A model generated the notes under the pieces. That model did no database searches. It was not told the origin of the DNA and saw only the letters and a program-made list of their open reading frames with translations. DNA of 44,709 nt from Jeotgalicoccus sp052093725. Lineage in GTDB: Bacteria > Bacillota > Bacilli > Staphylococcales > Salinicoccaceae. Within the stretch, counting starts at the first letter, position 1. Each line of letters begins with the position of its first letter. The position numbers were made by a program, and so were the translations under genes. The stretch spans positions 1-44,709 of the forward strand of contig JBQDHL010000006.1 of assembly GCA_052093725.1 (NCBI GenBank). The letters are read 5' to 3'. Positions 16,162-23,049 of the stretch are shown one piece after another.

Positions 16162-17274
16162 ATGAGTAATATTTCTTCAGTAGATATTTTTATATGTGAC
16201 CTGCCTGTCGTTCGTCCGCATAAACTTGCGATGACGACGATTACATCGCAGGCGATAGTCATCGGTATCATTAAAGATGACAACGGTCTTACAGGAGTTT
16301 CAGAAGTGGCGACAATCGGCGGTGCTTCATACGGGGAAAGTACAGTTGAAGCGATTAAAGTCAACATCGACAAATACATAACGCCTCACCTCGTCGGTCA
16401 GAACCCGATTTATTTCAGCAGAATTATGGATAATGTTTCTAAATCAGTAAGAGGAAATTTCTTCGCCAAGAGTCTTATTGAAACAGCATTAATCGATCTC
16501 GCAGCAAAACAGCGTGAAATCCCTGCCTACGAATTGTTCGGTGGAAAGATTCACGACTCACTTCCACTCGCCTGGACATTGGCCAGCGGAGATACACAGG
16601 GGGATATTGAAGAAGCGAAAGAAATGCTTCATCAAAAACGCCATAACATTTTCAAACTGAAAATCGGCAGCGGTGATGCTGATGCCAACGTCAAACATGT
16701 CGGAGATATCATTAGAGCCGTTGGTGATGAATCAAGAATTACTGTTGATATCAACCAGGCTTGGGACGAATACACTGCATTAAAGCAAATTAAAGCACTA
16801 GAGGAAATGGGTGTTTCAATGATTGAGCAGCCGCTTCCGACATGGAACTACGAAGGTATGAGCAGACTGACAGAACGTTTTGACGTCTCTATTCTTGCAG
16901 ACGAAGCTGCTACTTCACTCCATGATACTTACAGAATTATTAAAGAAAGAGCCGGAGATGCCATTGCATTGAAACCTGCAAAACACGGGGGTATCCTCGA
17001 AACGAAAAAAATTGCAGGCATTGCAGAAGCAGCAGGATTCGGACTATACGGTGGCACTATGATCGAGTCTACACTCGGTAACGCAATCGCAGCAAGCGTC
17101 TACTCTACTATTCCAGAATTCAAATTCGGAACGGAAATATTCGGCCCGCTTCTATATAAAGACAAGCTGACTCTCGAAGATATCAAAGTAAAAGACTTCG
17201 AAATCCAGATTCCGGATGATATCGGATTTGGAGTCACACTGGACTATGAGAAATTAGAACACTACAAACGATAA
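16162..17274 (+). CDS. catB: Muconate cycloisomerase
   Basis: 370-residue enolase-superfamily enzyme converting cis,cis-muconate to (+)-muconolactone. All muconate-lactonizing-enzyme landmarks are present: KxK base pair at K165/K167 (FKLKIG), metal ligands D196 (VDINQ), E222 (EQPLP) and D247 (ADEA), and the second base K271. Spacing to the Pseudomonas putida enzyme differs by a constant two residues, as I remember it. Also typical are TLASGDT before the barrel and GLYGGTMIEST and EIFGPLL near the C terminus. AAGGAGGG lies 5 bases before the ATG. It is the first gene of the catechol operon, under the cre/IclR-controlled promoter. Chloromuconate or dipeptide-epimerase roles are less likely given the neighbouring dioxygenase. 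Confidence 0.93.
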   Translation: MSNISSVDIFICDLPVVRPHKLAMTTITSQAIVIGIIKDDNGLTGVSEVATIGGASYGESTVEAIKVNIDKYITPHLVGQNPIYFSRIMDNVSKSVRGNFFAKSLIETALIDLAAKQREIPAYELFGGKIHDSLPLAWTLASGDTQGDIEEAKEMLHQKRHNIFKLKIGSGDADANVKHVGDIIRAVGDESRITVDINQAWDEYTALKQIKALEEMGVSMIEQPLPTWNYEGMSRLTERFDVSILADEAATSLHDTYRIIKERAGDAIALKPAKHGGILETKKIAGIAEAAGFGLYGGTMIESTLGNAIAASVYSTIPEFKFGTEIFGPLLYKDKLTLEDIKVKDFEIQIPDDIGFGVTLDYEKLEHYKR

Positions 17275-17342
17275 TACCAAATTTACTGCACAGCAGTGAG
17301 TTGCTTATATAAACTAAATCAAACTAAAGGGGATAATTAATT

Positions 17343-18140
17343 ATGACACTAGAAATGACTAACCACTTACCTACTACTAAAAACGAACGCGTTGGAGAAG
17401 TTTTTGATCTTTTCATTAAACACATGCAGGAATTTCTTGAAGAAGCGAAGCTTAACCACGAAGAGTACACTAACTTTGTAAACTGGGCAGATCGTCTTGG
17501 TAAATCAGGAGAGCTTCCTCTTTATGCTGACGTATTCTTAGAAACTCATGTCCTTCAAGCGATGTACACTAAACTTCCAGGAACACAGCCTTCACTGCTT
17601 GGGCCATACTATGTTGAAAATGCTCCACTTGTAGAAGCAGATAAAAATGGTATTGTAGAGCTTCCTAAACGTGAAGACGAAGAAGGAGACGTTCTTTATT
17701 TCTCAGGTACAGTTAAAAATACAGACGGAGAAGTACTGGCAGGTGCTGAAGTAGATTACTGGCAGAATGATAACTCTGCGAAGTACTCAAACTTTGACTC
17801 AGATGCTCCCGACTTCAACCTTCGCGGACGTTTCTTAACAGATGAAAACGGTAAATTCACAGTGAAAACAATTCAAGCGATTCCTTACTCAATTCCTGAC
17901 CAGGGACCGACTGGTGAATTCCTTGGTTACATGGAACAGCACCCTATGCGCCCTGCTCACGAACACATCATGTTCAAAGCTGACGGACACGAAACTCTAA
18001 TTACTCAAGTCTTCTTCGAAGGTGACGAGTGGATGGAAACTGACGTAGCTGAAGGTGTGCGTGACGAGCTGATTACTAAGCTAATCGATAAAGGTGATCA
18101 CAAAGTAGCATCACTTGATTTCGTAATGCGTAAACTTTAA
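17343..18140 (+). CDS. catA: Catechol 1,2-dioxygenase (intradiol)
   Basis: 265-residue non-haem Fe(III) intradiol dioxygenase: catechol plus O2 to cis,cis-muconate. The N-terminal helical linker domain (about 1-85) used for dimerisation is shorter than in the roughly 300-residue proteobacterial enzymes. The beta-sandwich carries the four iron ligands, Tyr148 (AKYSNF), Tyr182 (IPYSIP), His206 and His208 (RPAHEHI). GPYYVENAP and LRGRFLTDENGKF are family motifs. It lies 68 bases after catB with AAAGGGG as ribosome site. A terminator hairpin follows, so catBA may be made in excess over the downstream genes. Hydroxyquinol or substituted catechols are possible alternative substrates. Confidence 0.92.
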   Translation: MTLEMTNHLPTTKNERVGEVFDLFIKHMQEFLEEAKLNHEEYTNFVNWADRLGKSGELPLYADVFLETHVLQAMYTKLPGTQPSLLGPYYVENAPLVEADKNGIVELPKREDEEGDVLYFSGTVKNTDGEVLAGAEVDYWQNDNSAKYSNFDSDAPDFNLRGRFLTDENGKFTVKTIQAIPYSIPDQGPTGEFLGYMEQHPMRPAHEHIMFKADGHETLITQVFFEGDEWMETDVAEGVRDELITKLIDKGDHKVASLDFVMRKL

Positions 18141-18149
18141 TAACAAACT

Positions 18150-18172
18150 GGGCATGGTGACATGCCCTTTTT
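18150..18172 (+). terminator. Internal intrinsic terminator in the catechol operon
   Basis: GGGCATG, GTGA loop, CATGCCC, then TTTTT. It lies between catA and the DUF3237 gene with no obvious strong promoter after it, so it should be leaky and reduce downstream transcription. Confidence 0.8.
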
Positions 18173-18203
18173 GACTTTTAAGGAATAATAGGAGGATATT
18201 TAA

Positions 18204-18671
18204 ATGAGAGAATTACCAGAACCAAAACTAAGTTTGCTTGGCCATATGGAATTAAATGTCGCGAAGCCTTACCTTCCGGGAAAAACACCGATTGGAACAC
18301 GCAGAATCATCCAGGTGACAGGCGGAAAATTCGAAGGTGAACATTTCAATGCAACTGTTTTGCCAGGCGGAGACGATTGGATTACAGTGCGCGAAGACGG
18401 CACTATCATCCAGGATGTCAGAATTACTTTGGAAACAAACGATAAGGAACTGATTCTGATGAGCTACCGCGGCATCCGTACAGGAGACCCGTCAGTGCTT
18501 GCACGCCTTGATAACGGTGAAGAAGTTAATCCTGAAGACTATTACTTCAGAACTAACCCAATCTTTGAGACAGCGAGTGAGAAGTATCACTGGATGAACA
18601 ATAGAATATTCGTTTCAAACGGTATTAGAATGCCCGAAGGCGTAAGCTACTCTATCTATACTGTTGAATAG
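18204..18671 (+). CDS. DUF3237 protein, candidate muconolactone isomerase replacement
   Basis: 155 residues, single DUF3237/UPF0311 domain, a predicted small beta-barrel. Family landmarks visible: IGTRRIIQVTGGKFEG (about 31-46), VLPGGDDWITVREDGT, ITLETND, then YYFRTNPIFETASEKYHWMNNRIFVSNG. AGGAGG lies 8 bases before the ATG. Biochemical function of the family is not known to me. The gene is placed between catA/catB and the enol-lactonase-like gene, where catC is normally found, and no CatC-like ORF (about 90-100 residues) exists in the cluster. I therefore infer that it may isomerise muconolactone to beta-ketoadipate enol-lactone. Conserved Asp, Glu and His residues could serve as the base, but none can be assigned from sequence alone. 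Confidence 0.85.
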   Translation: MRELPEPKLSLLGHMELNVAKPYLPGKTPIGTRRIIQVTGGKFEGEHFNATVLPGGDDWITVREDGTIIQDVRITLETNDKELILMSYRGIRTGDPSVLARLDNGEEVNPEDYYFRTNPIFETASEKYHWMNNRIFVSNGIRMPEGVSYSIYTVE

Positions 18672-18681
18672 GAGGATAAGT

Positions 18682-19518
18682 ATGACAGAACGCATTCAAA
18701 CTAAAAACAAAATGATTAATATAAATAAAACCGGTGATGGAAACAATGACACATTATTAATATTCATTCACGGCCTGACGGGTAACTATTTGCAGATGCA
18801 CCACTTCCAGGAATATTTCAAAAACAGTTACGATACTCTGAGCTATGACCTCAGCGGCCGCGGTGACAGTTCGATTCAGAAGTCACCATCGAATGTTCAT
18901 CAGCATACTGAAGACCTGCTGCAGCTGCTTGACTCTCTCGATTACGATAAGTTTATTATCGTAGGATATTCGATGGGAGGTTATATTGCATTAGATGCTG
19001 CTGCCCAGTCAGATAAAGTTCAAAAAGTTGTACTGCTCGACGGCGGCGGTGTTGCCAATGAAGATACAAGTAACCTCGTTCTTCCTTCTCTCGGCAGACT
19101 GGAGAAAACATTCGATACTGCTGAAGATTATCTCGATATGATGAAACAGTCATACGGCTCACTTGGTGTCGAATGGTCAGCTGTAATGGATCAGGTCATC
19201 GAACATGAGATTCATGAAGTTGATGGAAATATCCGTCCAAAATCAGACTATGCGCTGACTAGACAGGACTTTGAAAGCTTCTATGACTATCCTCATTCTA
19301 AGATTTATGAAAATGTAAATGTTCCGGTGCTGCTCATTATCTGTACCGGTCCGATTAAAGACAATACACCACTGTTCAGTAAAGACGGCTACCAGCTGAT
19401 GATTGATACAGTAGCAGATATAAAATCTACGGATTATGCTCTCAATCATTACGAAATTGTATTCAATAACAATCCGGAATTGAACAAAGAAATCGAAGAG
19501 TTTATAGAAATGGAGTGA
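18682..19518 (+). CDS. pcaD: Alpha/beta hydrolase, probable 3-oxoadipate enol-lactonase
   Basis: 278-residue alpha/beta hydrolase. Oxyanion HG at 30-31 (FIHGLTG), nucleophile elbow GYSMGG with Ser97, a catalytic Asp likely at about 227 and His256 (LNHYE). Expected reaction: hydrolysis of beta-ketoadipate enol-lactone to beta-ketoadipate. Similarity to proteobacterial PcaD is only at fold level, so the specific role rests mainly on position between the dioxygenase and CoA-transferase genes. ATG 18682 is chosen because AGGAGG lies 6 bases upstream; an earlier TTG at 18664 overlaps the DUF3237 gene. It lies 10 bases after DUF3237 and 6 before the CoA-transferase. Confidence 0.75.
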   Translation: MTERIQTKNKMININKTGDGNNDTLLIFIHGLTGNYLQMHHFQEYFKNSYDTLSYDLSGRGDSSIQKSPSNVHQHTEDLLQLLDSLDYDKFIIVGYSMGGYIALDAAAQSDKVQKVVLLDGGGVANEDTSNLVLPSLGRLEKTFDTAEDYLDMMKQSYGSLGVEWSAVMDQVIEHEIHEVDGNIRPKSDYALTRQDFESFYDYPHSKIYENVNVPVLLIICTGPIKDNTPLFSKDGYQLMIDTVADIKSTDYALNHYEIVFNNNPELNKEIEEFIEME

Positions 19519-19524
19519 CTGGAT

Positions 19525-20211
19525 TTGGAATCTAAAATTACAGATATAAAATCAGCGCTTGAACCTGTAAGGAACGGTGACACGCTGATGGTCGGAGGAT
19601 TCGGACTAATCGGCGCCCCATTAAGTCTGATAGATAAACTGACAACAATCGATGTGAAAGAACTTACAGTTATCAGCAACAACGTCGGGGAAGCTGGAAA
19701 GGGTCTCGGCATACTGCTCGACCAGGGCAAGCTTAAAAAAGCAGTAGGATCGTATTTCACAAGTAACCGTGAGGTCGCAAAATGGTACAACGCCGGAAAA
19801 CTGGAGCTTCAGCTTCTGCCGCAGGGTACTTTGGGCGAAGCGATTCGCGCAGGCGGTGCCGGCATTGGTGGTTTCTACACAAAAACAAGTGTCGGTACTG
19901 ATCTTGCCGAAGGTAAAGAAACTAAAGAAATTGACGGTGAAGAATACGTGCTTGAAAAAGCGCTGAAAGCAGATGTGTCGATTGTCCGTGCACATAAAGC
20001 AGATAAGCTCGGCAACCTCGTCTATTACAAAACAGCAAGAAATTTCAATCCGATGATGGCAACTGCAGGTAAATATGTAGTGGCAGAAGTCGATGAAATC
20101 GTTGAAGTCGGAGATTTGAATCCCGAAGAAATCGCAACACAGCATATATATGTAGATAAGATTGTACTTGCTGAACAAATTCTTACGAAGGAAGGAGTCG
20201 TTCAGAAATGA
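19525..20211 (+). CDS. pcaI: 3-oxoadipate CoA-transferase subunit A
   Basis: 228-residue alpha subunit of a class I CoA-transferase moving CoA from succinyl-CoA to beta-ketoadipate. The N-terminal DIKSALEPVRNGDTLMVGGFGLIGAP and the CoA-site loop LPQGTLGEAIRAGGAGIGGFYT are clear. A TTG start at 19525 with GGAG about 8 bases upstream fits the start of homologues. It overlaps subunit B by 4 bases (ATGA), giving equal translation. An acetoacetate (Sco/Ato-type) substrate is the alternative; the operon context argues for beta-ketoadipate. Confidence 0.88.
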   Translation: MESKITDIKSALEPVRNGDTLMVGGFGLIGAPLSLIDKLTTIDVKELTVISNNVGEAGKGLGILLDQGKLKKAVGSYFTSNREVAKWYNAGKLELQLLPQGTLGEAIRAGGAGIGGFYTKTSVGTDLAEGKETKEIDGEEYVLEKALKADVSIVRAHKADKLGNLVYYKTARNFNPMMATAGKYVVAEVDEIVEVGDLNPEEIATQHIYVDKIVLAEQILTKEGVVQK

Positions 20212-20858
20212 GTATAAAAGATATGATTGCAGAACGTGCTGCCAGATCGTTGGAAGAACAGTCGGTAATTAACCTCGGTATCGGTATCCCTACTCTGGTT
20301 GCGAATTATCTGGATAAGGAGAAATATTTCCTCCATACTGAAAATGGTCTGCTCGGAGTTACTTCTGTTGCAGAAGAAGACATCGATCCGAACATTGTAA
20401 ACGCAGGGAAACAGCCTGTCGGTGAAGCGGCAGGCGCAAGCTATTTCCACAGTGCGGACTCATTTGCAATGATTCGCGGCGGTCATGTTGATGTTGCTAT
20501 CCTTGGTGTCCTCCAGGTCGATGAAACCGGCCAGGTAGCGAACTGGGCAATCCCCGGAAAAGATATCATCGGTGTCGGCGGAGCAATGGATTTACTCGTT
20601 GGAGCTAAGAAAGTTATTATCACGACGAACCATACTGCGAAAGACGGCTCTCCTAAGTTTCTGAAAGAATGCACATACCCTATCACTTCTACTCGAAAAA
20701 TTGACATGATCATTACAGATCTTGCAGTTTTCGAACGTAAAGATGATAAATTTGAACTGATTGAATTAATGGGCGATGCAACTCTTGAAGAAGTCGCAGA
20801 AAAAACTGAAGCGGATTATGTTGTTTCAGATGCATTGAATAGGAGTGTAAAATCATGA
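20208..20858 (+). CDS. pcaJ: 3-oxoadipate CoA-transferase subunit B
   Basis: 216-residue beta subunit of the same class I CoA-transferase. It opens with MSIKDMIAERAARSLEEQSVINLGIGIPT at residues 1-29 and carries the catalytic glutamate in HTENGLLG (Glu45), which forms the glutamyl-CoA intermediate. GGHVDVAILGVLQVDETGQVANW is the standard subunit-B signature region. The start overlaps subunit A by ATGA, and the 3' end overlaps the thiolase start by ATGA, so three genes are translationally coupled. Confidence 0.9.
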   Translation: MSIKDMIAERAARSLEEQSVINLGIGIPTLVANYLDKEKYFLHTENGLLGVTSVAEEDIDPNIVNAGKQPVGEAAGASYFHSADSFAMIRGGHVDVAILGVLQVDETGQVANWAIPGKDIIGVGGAMDLLVGAKKVIITTNHTAKDGSPKFLKECTYPITSTRKIDMIITDLAVFERKDDKFELIELMGDATLEEVAEKTEADYVVSDALNRSVKS

Positions 20859-22057
20859 CAGAAGTAGTAATTGTAGACGCAGTCAGAACACCGATTGGTC
20901 GTTATAAAGGTGCACTCAAGTCTGTGCGTCCGGACGATTTAGGTGCAATTGTTATCAAAGCTCTTACAGAAAGAAACCCTAATCTGGATGTGAATCAGAT
21001 TGATGAAGTCCTTTTTGGTAACGCCAACGGTGCCGGAGAAGAGAACAGAAACGTCGCACGTATGTCTGCACTTTTAGCTGATCTGCCGGAAAGTATCGGT
21101 GGTACGACAATCAACCGTCTATGCGGATCAAGCCTGGATAGTGTTTCCATGGCCGCCCGCTCAATCTTAACGGGTGAAATCGACATTGCCATTGCGGGCG
21201 GTACCGAAAGCATGTCACGCGCGCCTTTCGTAATGTTAAAGCCTGAGAAAGAATTCCCGCGCGGCAACATGGAACTTGTCGATACAACAATCGGCTGGAG
21301 ATTCCCAAATAAAAAAATCATTGAGGATCACGGTATTGACTCTATGCCTCAGACAGCAGAAAACGTAGCACAACGTTATAATATTTCACGCGAAGCACAG
21401 GATGAATTCGCATTTCAAAGTCAGCAGCGTGCAAAAGCTGCGGTAGAAGCGGATAAGTTCAAAGCACAGATGATTCCTGTAACGATTACAGACCGTAAAG
21501 GTAACGAAACAATCGTCGACAAAGATGAGCATCCAAGACCGGAAACTACATTGGAAAAACTGGGAACATTGAAACCCATCTTCCCTGACGGTACTATCAC
21601 TGCAGGTAACGCTTCAGGTGTAAACGATGGTGCCAGTGCTCTTCTGATGATGAGCAAAGAGAAAGCTGATGAACTTGGACTCAAACCCCTCGTTAAATAT
21701 TCTTTCTCAGCAACTGCAGGTGTAGAACCGGCAGTAATGGGACTTGGACCAATCGATTCAACAAAAAAACTGCTCGAAAAAACCGGCCGTACTATTGCTG
21801 ACATCGGACTTGTAGAACTTAACGAAGCATTCGCTTCCCAGTCAATCGAGTGTATTAACCAGCTTGGACTTGACCAGGATATCGTCAACGTCAACGGCGG
21901 TGCTATCAGCTTTGGTCACCCTTTAGGTGCCAGCGGTGCACGTATTCTTACAGACCTCATCTATGAAATGAAACGCAGAGGTACTAAGACCGGACTCGCT
22001 ACAATGTGTATCGGTGTCGGCCAGGGTATTTCATTGATGATCGATAACGTAGAGTAA
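20855..22057 (+). CDS. pcaF: 3-oxoadipyl-CoA thiolase
   Basis: 400-residue thiolase cleaving beta-ketoadipyl-CoA to succinyl-CoA and acetyl-CoA. Nucleophile Cys90 in NRLCGSSLD, catalytic His in GHPLGASGAR, second Cys in CIGVGQG. The GNANGAGEENRNVARMSALLADLP segment (about 55-78) resembles PcaF-type thiolases, which carry EDNRNVARM there, more than acetoacetyl-CoA thiolases. It is the last gene of the catechol operon, coupled to pcaJ by a 4-base overlap and followed by a strong terminator. Activity on other 3-oxoacyl-CoAs cannot be excluded. Confidence 0.92.
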   Translation: MTEVVIVDAVRTPIGRYKGALKSVRPDDLGAIVIKALTERNPNLDVNQIDEVLFGNANGAGEENRNVARMSALLADLPESIGGTTINRLCGSSLDSVSMAARSILTGEIDIAIAGGTESMSRAPFVMLKPEKEFPRGNMELVDTTIGWRFPNKKIIEDHGIDSMPQTAENVAQRYNISREAQDEFAFQSQQRAKAAVEADKFKAQMIPVTITDRKGNETIVDKDEHPRPETTLEKLGTLKPIFPDGTITAGNASGVNDGASALLMMSKEKADELGLKPLVKYSFSATAGVEPAVMGLGPIDSTKKLLEKTGRTIADIGLVELNEAFASQSIECINQLGLDQDIVNVNGGAISFGHPLGASGARILTDLIYEMKRRGTKTGLATMCIGVGQGISLMIDNVE

Positions 22058-22080
22058 ACTTCTTTTTACAGCTTCATAAC

Positions 22081-22118
22081 GAAAAGGACGTACAGTATTT
22101 TTACTGTACGTCCTTTTC
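22081..22118. terminator. Bidirectional terminator, end of catechol operon
   Basis: 17-bp perfect arms (22081-22097 and 22102-22118) around a TTTT loop, with core GGACGTACAGTA. It ends both the operon and the opposed iclR gene. Confidence 0.88.
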
Positions 22119-22120
22119 TA

Positions 22121-22906
22121 TTAGAATGGTAATTCTATTTCAGTATTTCTGCTGATCTGTTCTGCGGTATCCAGTAATGGTTTTAAATAGTTCTTCTCAA
22201 CTTCTTCACGTGTTGTCTGGGAAGAGTTTGTAGAACAATTGATTGCAGCAATCACGTCGCCTCTCATGTTACGAATCGGAGCTGCGACAGACATCAGTCC
22301 GAGTTCCAGCTGATTTTCACTGATTGCATAGCCCTGCATCCGAACCTCTTTTAGTTCCTCGCGCAGATCTTCCTCTTTGTAAATCGTATGTTCAGTCAGC
22401 GGCTTTAATTCTGCAGTCTCAAAATATGTATCCAGTTCTTCTTTACTCTTATACGCAAGAAGCACTTTCCCCATCGATGTTGCATAAGCAGGAAGATGGG
22501 TACCGATATTCAAAGAAATTTTCATAATTTTATTTGCAGGTACACGTCCGATATAAACAATTTCCTCACCTATTAATTTCGCTAAAGAGCTCGATTCATT
22601 CGTCACTTTAGAAAGTTCTCGCAGCAGTGTCGTTGTAATTTCCCAGCTGTCACGTGCTGTCATATATGAGTAACCCAGCGATAATACTTTCGGTGTTAAA
22701 TAAAATCTGTTATCCAGCATCTGCGCATATCCGAGATTAACCAGCGTAATTAACACTCGGCGGGCCGTCGGTCTTGATATCCCTACTAACTTCGATGCTG
22801 TTGAAATTGTTAAATGATCTGTACCATCGAACGCCTCGATTACTTTGAGACCTTTTTCCAAAGTCTGAAGGTGATCGGGAGAATTTTTGATATCTTCATT
22901 TGTCAT
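22121..22906 (-). CDS. IclR-family regulator of the catechol operon (PcaR/CatR-like)
   Basis: 261 residues. An N-terminal winged helix (about 12-75; KGLKVIEAFD, LTISTASKLVGISRPTARRVLITLVNLGY) is followed by the IclR effector domain with LAKLIGEEIVYIGRVPANKIMKISLNIGTHLPAYATSMGKVLLAY-type sequence (about residues 108-152), close to the PcaR/PobR/CatR subgroup. Its effector is probably a pathway intermediate such as muconate or beta-ketoadipate. AAAGGGG lies 6 bases before the ATG. It converges on the operon it presumably controls. Paired 19-bp-spaced half-sites occur in its own upstream region and in the catB promoter, implying autoregulation. Confidence 0.88.
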   Translation of the reverse strand: MTNEDIKNSPDHLQTLEKGLKVIEAFDGTDHLTISTASKLVGISRPTARRVLITLVNLGYAQMLDNRFYLTPKVLSLGYSYMTARDSWEITTTLLRELSKVTNESSSLAKLIGEEIVYIGRVPANKIMKISLNIGTHLPAYATSMGKVLLAYKSKEELDTYFETAELKPLTEHTIYKEEDLREELKEVRMQGYAISENQLELGLMSVAAPIRNMRGDVIAAINCSTNSSQTTREEVEKNYLKPLLDTAEQISRNTEIELPF

Positions 22907-22924
22907 ATTATACCCCTTTCAAAC

Positions 22925-22955
22925 GTACGAATAGTAAATTCTTGTACTAATAGTA
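22925..22955. promoter_or_regulatory. Putative IclR operator before its own gene
   Basis: GTACGAATAGTA (22925-22936) and GTACTAATAGTA (22944-22955), one mismatch, 19 bases apart. They cover the -10 candidate TATACT of the regulator promoter on the - strand. Confidence 0.6.
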
Positions 22956-23016
22956 TAACATTTTAAAGTGTCATTTCTTTTTTTAATAGGAAAGTCCGGA
23001 ACATATCCCTATAAAA

Positions 23017-23044
23017 AACCGGACAAATTATAATTTGTCCGGTT
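23017..23044 (-). terminator. Intrinsic terminator of rlmD
   Basis: Perfect 28-base palindrome with arms AACCGGACAAATTA, followed on the - strand by a T-run, immediately after the methyltransferase stop. Confidence 0.88.
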
Positions 23045-23049
23045 ACATT

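Noticed and set aside
16098..16379. 93-codon reading frame antisense to catB
   Set aside because: Shadow of the catB frame, without a ribosome site, crossing the promoter and operator.
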